A stretch of DNA of 64,000 nt. It comes from JAHEFT01 sp963700705. GTDB lineage: Bacteria > Pseudomonadota > Gammaproteobacteria > Xanthomonadales > SZUA-36. Both the position numbers and the translations under genes were made by a program. The stretch lies in contig CAVOYQ010000006.1 of assembly GCA_963700705.1 (NCBI GenBank), positions 166,529 to 230,528 of the forward strand. Reading direction: 5' to 3'. The notes below the pieces were generated by a model. The model saw only the letters and a list, made by a program, of their open reading frames with translations. It searched no databases and was not told the origin of the DNA. Below, one piece after another: positions 19,633 to 28,861 of the stretch (position 1 is its first letter; every line of letters begins with the position of its first letter).

Positions 19633-20487
19633 ATGGGGTATCTGGCCGTTGCCGCTCTGCAGTTGGCATTGAAGAATCAAGACAACCTGTCGCTGATTGA
19701 AAGTGAAATATCCCGCACGCGGCAACGTTACCCGTGGGTGCAGATGATCGTGCTGCCCGAACTGTGCACGTTCGGGTCCAGTCCGAAACATGCCGTTGAA
19801 TTGCCGGGCGAGGTCGAGGAACGATTTTGCACGTCCGCACGGGAAAATTCCGTCTGGCTGATTCCCGGCTCGATCTTTGAACGTGACGGTGACCGGGTTT
19901 ACAACACCTGTCCGGTCATCAATCCACAGGGTGAAGTCGTCGCCAGGCACCGGAAACTGTTTCCTTTCGAGCCCTATGAGCAGGGAGTTTCCTGGGGAGA
20001 CCAGTTTGTCGTCTTTGACGTGCCGGGTGCGGGCCGTGTGGGTTTGCTGATTTGCTACGACATGTGGTTTCCCGAAGCAGTGCGCACCCTGGCCTGGATG
20101 GGCGCCGAAGCCATCATCTGTCCGACCATGACCACCACCATTGATCGCGACGTTGAATTGTCGATTGCCCGCAGCAATGCGGCGACCAACCAGCTCTGGT
20201 TTCTGAATGTCAACACGGCCGGTGACCTGGGATTCGGCCGGTCGACCGTGGTCGGGCCGGATGGCACGGTGGTTTACACCGCCGGTTCCATGCGCGAAAT
20301 CATCACCGTCGAACTGGATTTCAACCAGGTTCGGCGGGTGCGTGAGCGTGGCTTGTTTGGCCAGTGCCAGTCGCTCAAGAGCTTTCGCGACCGGGCGGTT
20401 GACTTTCCGCAGTACAAGGAAGGCGCGGGCGGTGGCGCGTTTGACAAGTTGGGAGCGCTACAAATCCCGAAAAAAACAACCGAATAG
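19633..20487 (+). CDS. Nitrilase-superfamily amidohydrolase
   Basis: An intact 284-aa carbon-nitrogen hydrolase with Glu in IVLPELCTFGSS, Lys in ARHRKLFPFEPYEQGVSWG and Cys in GLLICYDMWFPEAVR, the E-K-C triad. ATIDR-like segment TMTTTIDRDVELSIARSNA and the longer sequence differ from AguB at 15695; FEPYE is reminiscent of aliphatic amidase or formamidase-like members. The substrate is unknown, plausibly an amide linked to the neighbouring amine metabolism. A GGAGAG ribosome site precedes ATG 19633. It lies 105 bp after mocR and 174 bp before the TonB receptor. Confidence 0.88.
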   Translation: MGYLAVAALQLALKNQDNLSLIESEISRTRQRYPWVQMIVLPELCTFGSSPKHAVELPGEVEERFCTSARENSVWLIPGSIFERDGDRVYNTCPVINPQGEVVARHRKLFPFEPYEQGVSWGDQFVVFDVPGAGRVGLLICYDMWFPEAVRTLAWMGAEAIICPTMTTTIDRDVELSIARSNAATNQLWFLNVNTAGDLGFGRSTVVGPDGTVVYTAGSMREIITVELDFNQVRRVRERGLFGQCQSLKSFRDRAVDFPQYKEGAGGGAFDKLGALQIPKKTTE

Positions 20488-20661
20488 CCCGGACATGACA
20501 TTCGACAGGTAACGTGCTGGACTCACACGCAATGTCAATCTGGCCCTACCGGATTGCGCATCTTCTCCATAACGTTCAATGCTGGAACCATGCGGACGTT
20601 CCAGAACCCAGATTCGCCAATAGAGCGATAGAACAGTCACCATCCAAACCGGAGTGCATCA

Positions 20662-23165
20662 ATGAATTCCAATAGACAGTTCAAGAGAAAAGACTTGACC
20701 AAGGCCATCACTGTGGCACTTCTGACCGCGGGTCAAGCTTCGCTGGTCATGGCCCAGGCTGATTCTGAAAGTGAGGACCCCGGCATGGCCATGGAGGAAA
20801 TCTTCGTCACTGCTACCCGACGCGAGCAGACGATCCAGGAAATTCCATACAACATATCCGCCGTGAGCGGCGAAGAACTGGCCAGGGCGAACGTCTACGA
20901 CTCGGTGGAAGCCCTGCGCTACATGCCGGGCATTTCGATGGCAGATCGCGGCTATCGCAACGCCGGCATGGCAGAAAGTATCATCATCCGCGGCATCAAC
21001 GTCGACCGTGGCGTTAATGGCGACGTACCGGTGGCAGCACCGCCGACGGTTGCAACTTACGTGGACAACACGGCCTTGTACGGCAGCCTGATCCTTAAGG
21101 ATCTGCAACGCATCGAAGTGCTGAAAGGGCCGCAGGGAACGCTTTACGGCTCGGGTTCACTGGCTGGTAATGTCCGCTACATCATGAACAAGCCGGATAT
21201 GGAGGCGTTCAGTGGCCGCGCCAGCGTGGGCTTTGGAGTCACCCATGGATCGAGCGGCAACAATTTCAATCCGGATCTGTTGATGAACATCCCCCTTGGC
21301 GATACCTTCGCCGTGCGATTCAACATCGGTGCAAATCAATAACGATGGTGTGGTTGATTACCCCAATGCGTACGTGATGGACAGCAACGGTGAACCGGTC
21401 GTGGACGGGGACATTGAAACCGCGTTACCGGTCTACAAGAGAGTTAAAGACGTTGATGACGTGGACATAAAATATGGCCGGGTGTCTGCACTGTGGATGC
21501 CAAATGATACATTCAACCTGCAACTTTCGTATCAGAAGCAAAAAGACGAAATTGGTGGCCGGCGGCAGGTAACCAGTGGCAATAACCTGGTCACAGGTGC
21601 GCCATATGGCGATTATGAGTTTGGCGCCATCCAGCTTGAGCCTGCAGATCGGGACATCGACGTGACCGCCCTTGAAATGGAACTCAGTTTTGGCTTTGCC
21701 ACGACTGACATCCAGCACCTCGTATTACGACCACACCGGGTCCGGAATCAGCGACAACTCCGGCGTGTATGCGCGCAACGGTTGGTTTGTGTACTACGGC
21801 AGTTCGCCGAGACCGATAGCGCAGGCAGAGCGTTTTTACGATGATTCGGCCTGGACGCAGGAATTCCGCCTGACATCCAACGGCGACAACTTCGTCGACT
21901 GGACCGCTGGCTTGTTCTACACGGACCAGGACTACAACCTGGGACAGAACAGCTACCTGGTTGGGTACATTCCTTACCTTGATGCCATCAATTGGTACGG
22001 CCTGGCGCCTTATGCGACGGACCAGGATTTCCTGTACCGGCGCGAGCAGTCATACAAAGAGTTCGCAGCCTACGGCGAGGCGACGATCAACTTCACCGAT
22101 AACCTGCACTGGACCATTGGCGGCCGTTATTTCGATAACAAGGTCGACGTCAATGCGCTCGTTACCGTGCCCATCTGGGGCGGCGCACCCGGGGTTGCTT
22201 CCGACGACATAAAGGACAACGACTTCCTCTTTAAAACCAACTTTGCCTGGGATGTAAGCGATCATTCCATGCTTTATGCGACGTTCTCGCAGGGCTATCG
22301 GCACGCCGGGGCCAACGCGGTACCCGTCTCCGGAAAGTACGCGGAAAACCCCGCCCTCCTGCTGTTTAGCTCGGACAGGCTGGATAACTATGAAATCGGT
22401 TACAAAGGCTCCACCGACCGCTTTAACTATGCCGTGGATATTTATTACACCGATTGGAAAGATCCCCAGTTGAACACCTCTTCGAGCAACTGGGGTTTCT
22501 TCGCGGTCATTAACGGTGAATCGGCAAGGACCAGCGGATTCGAAGCCGAACTGTCGGGTCTTTTAACCGACACACTGAGCTACAGCCTTGGTTATACCTA
22601 TGCCGACGCAAAGCTGACCAACGACGTTTACCAACCGGCCGGAAATTTTTACGGTAGCGGGGTACTGTACCCCAACCTGATCGGTCAGGACGGCAATAGA
22701 TTGCCCGGCACCGCACGAAACGTCTTTAACCTGGCACTACGTCATGATGCTAACCTGTCAAATAACATCCAGGTGAGCACCGTATTGAGTGGTTACTATC
22801 AGTCAAAAACGCTCAACAGCCTGGGTAATGACATCTGCCTTACCGAGTACAATTCACTGGGTGTATGCCTGGACAGCGCCAATCCAGCGTCAGTCTATTA
22901 CGAACCGACCTCGATTTGGACCAGGAACTATGCTGAAATGGACGGGTTCCAGATTTGGAATGTCAGCAGCACGTTTTCAATGGACCACTGGAGTCTTTCT
23001 GTCTACCTGAAAAACATGTTCAATGAGGACGGTACCACTGGTGTTTTCCCCTTCCTGGTTGGCGGATCCAATCCCTCGGCGAGCCAAAGGTATTACGGCG
23101 ACAACTCGCGGAACTACATCACCTTGCCCCGCACTTTAGGGATTACACTCGGTTACAATTGGTAA
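20662..23165 (+). CDS. TonB-dependent outer-membrane receptor (frameshifted twice)
   Basis: A signal peptide (AITVALLTAGQASLVMAQA) is followed by the plug domain: TonB-box-like EEIFVTATRR, QEIPYNISAVSGEEL, IIIRGINVDRG and EVLKGPQGTLYGSGSLAGNV. The beta-barrel follows with alternating aromatic strands (YATFSQGYRHAGANAVPVSG, DNYEIGYKGS) and ends LGITLGYNW, a C-terminal aromatic residue after the last strand as in TonB receptors (Trp instead of Phe). Frame changes at about 21335 and 21712 split it in three; the pieces are collinear and total about 834 aa. Substrate unknown. Its position after MocR and a nitrilase suggests uptake of a substrate handled by them rather than iron, which is inference. 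Confidence 0.9.
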
Positions 23166-23272
23166 TTCTTTCACCCCCGGGCAGGCCGGCTCACACCGGC
23201 TTGCCCGATACGCCCCAGGCGCCCGGGCCGGGTTACGGGTCCGCGCAGGCATGATGTGAAACTCGAAATACC

Positions 23273-24860
23273 ATGATTGCAACTGCGCCTCCGGGCAAAG
23301 AACAGCTTGCCGACCTGATCATCAGGTGCATAGACAGTAACGACATTCGCCAGGCCCTGGCGATCAGCCAGCGACTCAACCACGACTATCCGAATTACCC
23401 CTACGGCTGGTACCTGGCCAGCTTTGTGTTGAAAAAAGCAGGCCATTATCCTGAAGCGCTGGAAACGATCGACCGGGCCCTGCAGCTCTGCTACACCGAC
23501 AAATACCAGATACAAAAAGTGAAATGCCTGTTCGAGGGTGGCGACATTGCTGCCGCCACTTCTGCCATTGACATCATCAAGGACAAGGCATTCGGCGATC
23601 CTCTGCTGCACGGCGAAGTGGGATCAGTGCTGCATATGCTGGGAGACAATGTTGCCGCCCTGAGCCATTTTTCCAAAGCGATTGATCTGGACCCGAGCAA
23701 TGCGGAGTTCCATTTCAACCTGGCCGCGGTGAAACGTTACCTGGGTGACGCCGCCGGGGCTGAGGCCGGATTTGATGCCGCGCTAGCCCTGAAACCGGAT
23801 GAATTTGAGGCCTACAACGGACGCGCGCAACTGCGGACACAAACCCGCGATCGCAATCACATTACACAACTGGAAGAAGTCGTGAGGCGAACACGTTCTC
23901 CGGCCGGCCTGGTTCAGCTTTACTACGCATTGGCCAAGGAACAGGAAGACCTCGGTGATTACGAAAACGCTTTTGCCAACCTGAAGCAAGGCGCAGACAC
24001 CAAGCGCAGGCACATGAACTATCGGGTCGATACCGACCTGCAAATCATTGCGAAAATCCGCGAAACTTACCACGCCGGGCTGTTCGACGGGCGCGTTGCC
24101 GGTTGCAGTAATAGCGACCCGATATTCATCATTGGCATGCCGCGTACCGGGACCACCCTGGTTGAGCGCATATTGGGCAGCCACTCGCGGGTTCATGCAG
24201 CAGGTGAGCTGAACACGTTTTCGCTCGAGCTGATGCGACTGGTGAAGGAAACTCTGGTCCCGCCACCTGCATCACGGCTGGATTTCGTGGCCATGACGGC
24301 AAAGCTGGATTTCCATGCATTGGGCGAGGCCTATATCTCGGGCACCCGGGCGGTTCGCGGGGATACCCCTCACTTCATTGACAAGCTGCCCTTTAACTAC
24401 CTTTATGCCGGTCTGATCCATCTCGCTTTACCGCGGGCGAAAATCATCAATGTGCAAAGACATCCCCTGGACACCTGCTTATGCGGTCTACAAGCAGTGG
24501 TTCAAGGATGCCTACCCATTTTCATACAGTCTCGATGAACTGGGGCAGTACTACGTGGCCTACCACCAGTTGATGCGGCACTGGAACGAGGTCATGCCAG
24601 GCGTGATTCACACCCTGCAGTATGAGTCGCTGGTGGCCGATATCGACGGCGAGATACGCCGCCTGCTTCAATTTTGCGAATTGCCCTGGGAAGATCAGTG
24701 TCTGCACTACTACCAGAACACCCAGGCGTCCACCACAGCCAGTGCGCTGCAAGTGCGCCAGCCGGTCTATGCCAGCTCGGTTGGGAAGTGGCGCCACTAC
24801 GCACGGCATCTCGAACCGCTGCGTGTGCAGCTGGAAAAAGCGGGTATTGACACACAATGA
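23273..24860 (+). CDS. TPR-containing sulfotransferase (frameshifted once)
   Basis: The N-terminal part of about 260 aa consists of tetratricopeptide repeats (ALSHFSKAIDLDPSNAEFHF, AEAGFDAALALKPDEFEAYN). The C-terminal part is a PAPS-dependent sulfotransferase: FIIGMPRTGTTLVERILGSH is the 5'-phosphosulfate loop, and NVQRHPLDTC is the 3'-phosphate-binding Arg region. The frame shifts at about 24475 just after HPLDTC and continues AVYKQWFKDAYPFSYSLDEL to the end, giving about 529 aa. This TPR-sulfotransferase fusion is common in marine proteobacteria. The acceptor is unknown. It is downstream of the TonB receptor and upstream of the lipoprotein hydrolase. Confidence 0.88.
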
Positions 24861-24902
24861 GCCTTCCCCGGCGTGTAACGGCCTTTCCGCCAGGGCAGTT
24901 CC

Positions 24903-26684
24903 TTGCGGTTGACTGAACGAAATCACACCAGGATTTTCGGATTCTGGGGTCTGTTTGTATTGCTTTCTGCCTGCAGCCCAACAACGAACCAGGTAATTGG
25001 CGAAGGGCACGAACGCACGCTCTTAAGCCGGGATTTTCTGCTCGGCACCGCAAACATGGCAAGCCCTGTTGCCACTGATGCATTCCAGTCCGGCGACACA
25101 CCCGCACCGGCCAACCACTTTGAAGGCCGCTTGAGCCTGCGTTCCGGGCAATCACCCGGGCAAGCCGAGGTTGTGGTCGACCTGTTTGATCTGTCCTCAC
25201 AAACAGACTTACGGATAGCTGATCTGCCCCCCTTCAGCTTCGAGTTTATCCGGAACGGGGGAATGTTGATACCGACCCGGCGCGGCAGGCAAAGCAGTGA
25301 TCACCCGTATTGGGAGTTTATCCTGGAGGCCGGACAGGTATGGAACGAGCCGGGCGATGCTGGCTGGTCACGCGCATCCCTGCCTTTTGCCCTGGGACAG
25401 CGCAACGCCAATTGCACGCACAACGGCCTGCTGACTTTCCTGTTCAAATCCGATGGCTCAATATCGCGCGTGGCTTACCAGGTGGGTAGTGAGACCTGTC
25501 ATTACCTGCAGGTCAATCTTTGGGGAGCAGTGCCTGCGCAATTCGAACCGGGCCAGGTGGAAAACGGCCTGACCATCATCCAGGCCCACCAGGAGGAAAC
25601 AGCTGCCCGGCTGCCGATCAGGCCCATCAACGCGTTGGCGGATGTCTACCCGGACGTGGATCTCTCGCAGTTTGCTTTACACGATCTGGCCGAACTGAGC
25701 ACTTACGGTTTCGTCATCGATGGCATGCACTATTCCGGTGGTTGCCCGACCCGTTTTGGTCCATATCCTTACTGCGACACCATTGACCTGCCATCCTATT
25801 CGCTGGCCAAGACCATTGTTGCCGGCAGCATATTCATGCAGCTGGAGCAGCTTTATCCGGGGTCTCGGGATTTGTTGGTCACCGATTACGTACCCGAGTG
25901 TCGATTGGATAATCGCTGGGTTGGCGTGACGCTGGGGCAATTGCTGGATATGAGCAGCGGCAATTATCAGTCCACGATCGACCAGGTCGATGAGTTTTTC
26001 TCCTACGAAGGAGCGTTTTTCAGCGAAGATACCCATTCGGCCCGGATCACCGACGCCTGCAATTTGTTCCCCCGCCGGTCTCCGCCTGGTACGGCCTGGG
26101 TCTACCACACGACCGATACGTATATCGCCGGCACCCTGATGAACGCTTTTCTGCGTGAGCAAGTGGGCGTGGACCAGGACATCTTCAGTGATTTGCTGGT
26201 GGCAGAAATTCTGCAACCTCAATATTTCAGTCAGACCATGCAGCAGACTCTGCGCAGTTACGACGGTGTTGCCCAACCGCTTACCGGCTTTGGCTTGACC
26301 CTGCACCCCGATGACGTTGCGCGCTTCGCGTCCTTTCTGATGACCAGCGATGGCCTGGTGAACGGCCGACAGGTGCTCAATCGGGCCCTGCTGAATGCCG
26401 CATTACAAAGGGACCCGGCTGATCAGGGCATGACAGCCGAAGCAGGCCGGCTGCGTTATAACAATGGCCTGTGGGCGGGCAACGTGTTGCCACGGGAGGT
26501 GTGTAGCAGTCCTTCATGGATACCCTTCATGTCGGGTTATGGCGGAATATCGGTGGCTTTGCTTCCGAATGACACGGTTTATTACGTATTTTCCGATGGC
26601 GCCCACTTCAAATGGGCCGAGGCTGCCATCGAATCCCATCAACTGAAACCTTACTGCGAGAGTGACTCACATGATATTCGATAA
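24903..26684 (+). CDS. Lipoprotein serine hydrolase of the beta-lactamase/class C superfamily
   Basis: A lipobox (FVLLSACS) after a short charged N-terminus predicts a lipoprotein anchored after cleavage at Cys about 24. A beta-rich region of about 230 aa of unknown type precedes a serine beta-lactamase-like domain: SYSLAKTI gives the SxxK pair, WVYHTTDTYIAGTL the Tyr-x-x motif region, and a late segment MSGYGGISVALLPNDTVYYV matches the end of such folds. In the family these act as esterases, peptidases or carboxypeptidases. The start codon is TTG at 24903 (an in-frame TTG at 24909 is also possible). The last 14 bp overlap the MFS gene, so the two are translationally coupled. Confidence 0.8.
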   Translation: MRLTERNHTRIFGFWGLFVLLSACSPTTNQVIGEGHERTLLSRDFLLGTANMASPVATDAFQSGDTPAPANHFEGRLSLRSGQSPGQAEVVVDLFDLSSQTDLRIADLPPFSFEFIRNGGMLIPTRRGRQSSDHPYWEFILEAGQVWNEPGDAGWSRASLPFALGQRNANCTHNGLLTFLFKSDGSISRVAYQVGSETCHYLQVNLWGAVPAQFEPGQVENGLTIIQAHQEETAARLPIRPINALADVYPDVDLSQFALHDLAELSTYGFVIDGMHYSGGCPTRFGPYPYCDTIDLPSYSLAKTIVAGSIFMQLEQLYPGSRDLLVTDYVPECRLDNRWVGVTLGQLLDMSSGNYQSTIDQVDEFFSYEGAFFSEDTHSARITDACNLFPRRSPPGTAWVYHTTDTYIAGTLMNAFLREQVGVDQDIFSDLLVAEILQPQYFSQTMQQTLRSYDGVAQPLTGFGLTLHPDDVARFASFLMTSDGLVNGRQVLNRALLNAALQRDPADQGMTAEAGRLRYNNGLWAGNVLPREVCSSPSWIPFMSGYGGISVALLPNDTVYYVFSDGAHFKWAEAAIESHQLKPYCESDSHDIR

Positions 26685-27852
26685 TTTCCCGAAAGTTTCC
26701 GCAGCAGGCATGACTGCCCGTGTCTTTCTGGCTTTCCTTGCCACTGCCGGAATTTTTTACATCAATATCATGCCGACCATCGTCGACGGCCTGATCCAGG
26801 CCCTGGGTTTCAACAATCAGCAGGCCGGAGCGGTTGCTTCCGCCAATGTCTATGGCGCCGCTGCGGGCGCCTTGTTGATCGTGTTCCTGGTCAAACACAT
26901 TAACTGGCGATTTGCCTCTCTTTTGTTCTTATGCGTGGTGATCGCCATCGACTTCGCTTCAATGTACGTGTCCTCCCCGACGGCCCTGGTCGCCATCCGG
27001 TTTTTACATGGTTTCGTGGGGGGCATGCTGGTCGGCACGGGATTTTCCGTGATCGCCCGCACCGTTCAACCGGATAAGACTTTCGGGGTATTGCTGGTTG
27101 TGCAATTTGGCCTGGGCGGACTCGGTGTGATGTTTATTCCCGGTCTCGTGCCGGCCTTTGGAACCAGCATCCTGTTCCTGTCGCTGATTGCCTTCAGCCT
27201 GGTCACTTTGTTCATGCTGCCATTTCTACCCGCTTTCGAGATTGTCAAACCTGACCTTAAATTTGATGTTTCGGATTCCATTCGCTGGCTGCCACTGGTC
27301 CTGACGTTGTTCGCCGTATTTCTGTTCCAGGCAGCCAATATGGGTCTGTACGCTTACATCATCGGCCTGGGTGAATTCTATGGACTGACGCAGGATTACA
27401 TCACCAACACGCTAGGAATTTCCGCATGGCTTGGTGTGGTGGGAGCAGGCCTGGTAGTTCTGATTTCAGATCGCTTCGGCTACTTCAAAGTGCTGGCGCT
27501 GGGCATCGGCTTGACGACCCTGGCAAACTGGGCCCTGCAGTACAGTGGCGTACCCCTGGTCTTTTTTGCCGCCAATGCCCTGGTTGGCATTACCTGGGCA
27601 TTCTCCATATCTTACCTGCTGGGCCTGGCGTCCCGCTTTGATTCAAGCGGCCAGATGGCCGCCCTCGGCGGTTTTGCCTCCAAAATGGGGCTGGCCTCCG
27701 GGCCGGCCCTGGCGGCCTTTTTGCTGGGAGAAACCCATTACAGTCTGATCATCTGGGCGGCTGTAATCTCGCTGCTGCTTTGCGCCGCGATCATTATTGC
27801 GCCCTCCCTGATGCAGGACAGGCACGCGGCGAAAAGAGTCGCCGATCGGTAG
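26671..27852 (+). CDS. MFS transporter (second related copy)
   Basis: About 393 aa with 12 hydrophobic helices, starting at ATG 26671 (MIFDNFPKVSAAGMTARVFL) inside the end of the hydrolase gene; a GTG at 26662 would add three residues. RFLHGFVGGMLVGTGFSVIA follows helix 4 and QAANMGLYAYIIGLGEFYGL resembles the corresponding segment of the carrier at 14386. The ligand is unknown; genetic coupling to the lipoprotein hydrolase suggests uptake of its reaction product. It converges on the PPK2 gene with 4 bp between the stops. Confidence 0.87.
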   Translation: MIFDNFPKVSAAGMTARVFLAFLATAGIFYINIMPTIVDGLIQALGFNNQQAGAVASANVYGAAAGALLIVFLVKHINWRFASLLFLCVVIAIDFASMYVSSPTALVAIRFLHGFVGGMLVGTGFSVIARTVQPDKTFGVLLVVQFGLGGLGVMFIPGLVPAFGTSILFLSLIAFSLVTLFMLPFLPAFEIVKPDLKFDVSDSIRWLPLVLTLFAVFLFQAANMGLYAYIIGLGEFYGLTQDYITNTLGISAWLGVVGAGLVVLISDRFGYFKVLALGIGLTTLANWALQYSGVPLVFFAANALVGITWAFSISYLLGLASRFDSSGQMAALGGFASKMGLASGPALAAFLLGETHYSLIIWAAVISLLLCAAIIIAPSLMQDRHAAKRVADR

Positions 27853-27856
27853 ACCG

Positions 27857-28648
27857 CTAGTATTTTTGCGGCACTACGTGGCGGGCGCTGAGATCGAGCT
27901 CATCGTCGTACTTGCCCTCCAGGCTGCGTTCTCCCAGCTCAACCTCCGGCTGGGGGATGTCCTGGTACGGAATCATGCTGAGAAAATGGGAAATGCAGTT
28001 CAGCCTGGCGCGCTTTTTGTCATCGGCCGGAACGACATACCAGGGGGCGTGATCCCGGTCGCTGGCCAGAAACATGTCGTCCCGGGCTGTTGAATAGGCG
28101 TACCACTTGTTGTACGAGGCCACGTCCATCGGACTCAACTTCCAGGTCTTGCGCGGATCATTGATCCGTTCACGGAAACGCTTTTCCTGGACCTTCATGG
28201 AAGTATCGAGCCAGTACTTGATCAGGATGACGTCGGAATTAACGATGGACTGCTCAAAACCCGGGACAAACTGTAAAAAACGCATGTATTCCTCGCGGGT
28301 ACAAAAACCCATGACCCGTTCGACGCCCAGGCGGTTGTACCAGCTGCGGTCAAATATCACGACTTCGCCGGCCGCCGGAAAGTGCTTGATGTAACGCTGA
28401 ACATAGATCTGAGTTTTCTCACGCTCGGTGGGAGAGGGTAAGGCCACAACGCGAAAAACCCGGGGGCTGACCCGTTCCGTCAGGCGCTTGATCACCCCGC
28501 CCTTGCCTGCTGCATCGCGCCCTTCGAATACGACGATAACCTTGAGGCCTTTTGCTTTGACCCAGTCCTGCAACTTGACCAATTCACCCTGCAGTCGTTC
28601 CATTTCCTCTTCGTAATCTAATTTTGAATGTTTTTTCTTCTTTCCCAT
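27857..28648 (-). CDS. PPK2-family polyphosphate kinase (second copy)
   Basis: A 263-aa single-domain PPK2 with Lys-rich start MGKKKKHSKLDYEEEME, Walker A FEGRDAAGKGGVIKRL, PSPTEREKTQIYVQRYIKHF, and FDRSWYNRLGVERVMGFC. NHAPWYVV-type segment DRDHAPWYVVPADDKKRARL is the usual acceptor-site region. It lacks the acidic N-terminal extension of the copy at 3760 and differs throughout the lid, so the two likely use different nucleotides. ATG 28648 is preferred over the TTG at 28663 because PPK2 proteins begin close to the Lys-rich segment. Confidence 0.92.
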   Translation of the reverse strand: MGKKKKHSKLDYEEEMERLQGELVKLQDWVKAKGLKVIVVFEGRDAAGKGGVIKRLTERVSPRVFRVVALPSPTEREKTQIYVQRYIKHFPAAGEVVIFDRSWYNRLGVERVMGFCTREEYMRFLQFVPGFEQSIVNSDVILIKYWLDTSMKVQEKRFRERINDPRKTWKLSPMDVASYNKWYAYSTARDDMFLASDRDHAPWYVVPADDKKRARLNCISHFLSMIPYQDIPQPEVELGERSLEGKYDDELDLSARHVVPQKY

Positions 28649-28798
28649 GACCGGACTCTTCAATGTGGGGGACTGATTAATATACAGGGTGGCTGGATGA
28701 ATTCAAAAAGTTGATCATTTCAGCTACGCTGCGGGTATGGATCATCGCATCAGATCAGATCAATCAGCAGAAACATGCTGAAATGGCCTCGCAATACA

Positions 28799-28838
28799 TT
28801 GACAATAATATATTTTATTGATTGACATAAAGTTGACA
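28799..28838 (+). promoter_or_regulatory. Three TTGACA hexamers in the AT-rich region before the amidohydrolase
   Basis: TTGACA occurs at 28799, 28822 and 28833 in a stretch rich in A and T that ends 24 bp before ATG 28862. They look like overlapping -35 elements or an operator of direct repeats; no convincing -10 at 17 bp is seen for any of them, so the assignment is weak. Confidence 0.3.
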
Positions 28839-28861
28839 AAACGTTTCCGCGTAAACCTTCG

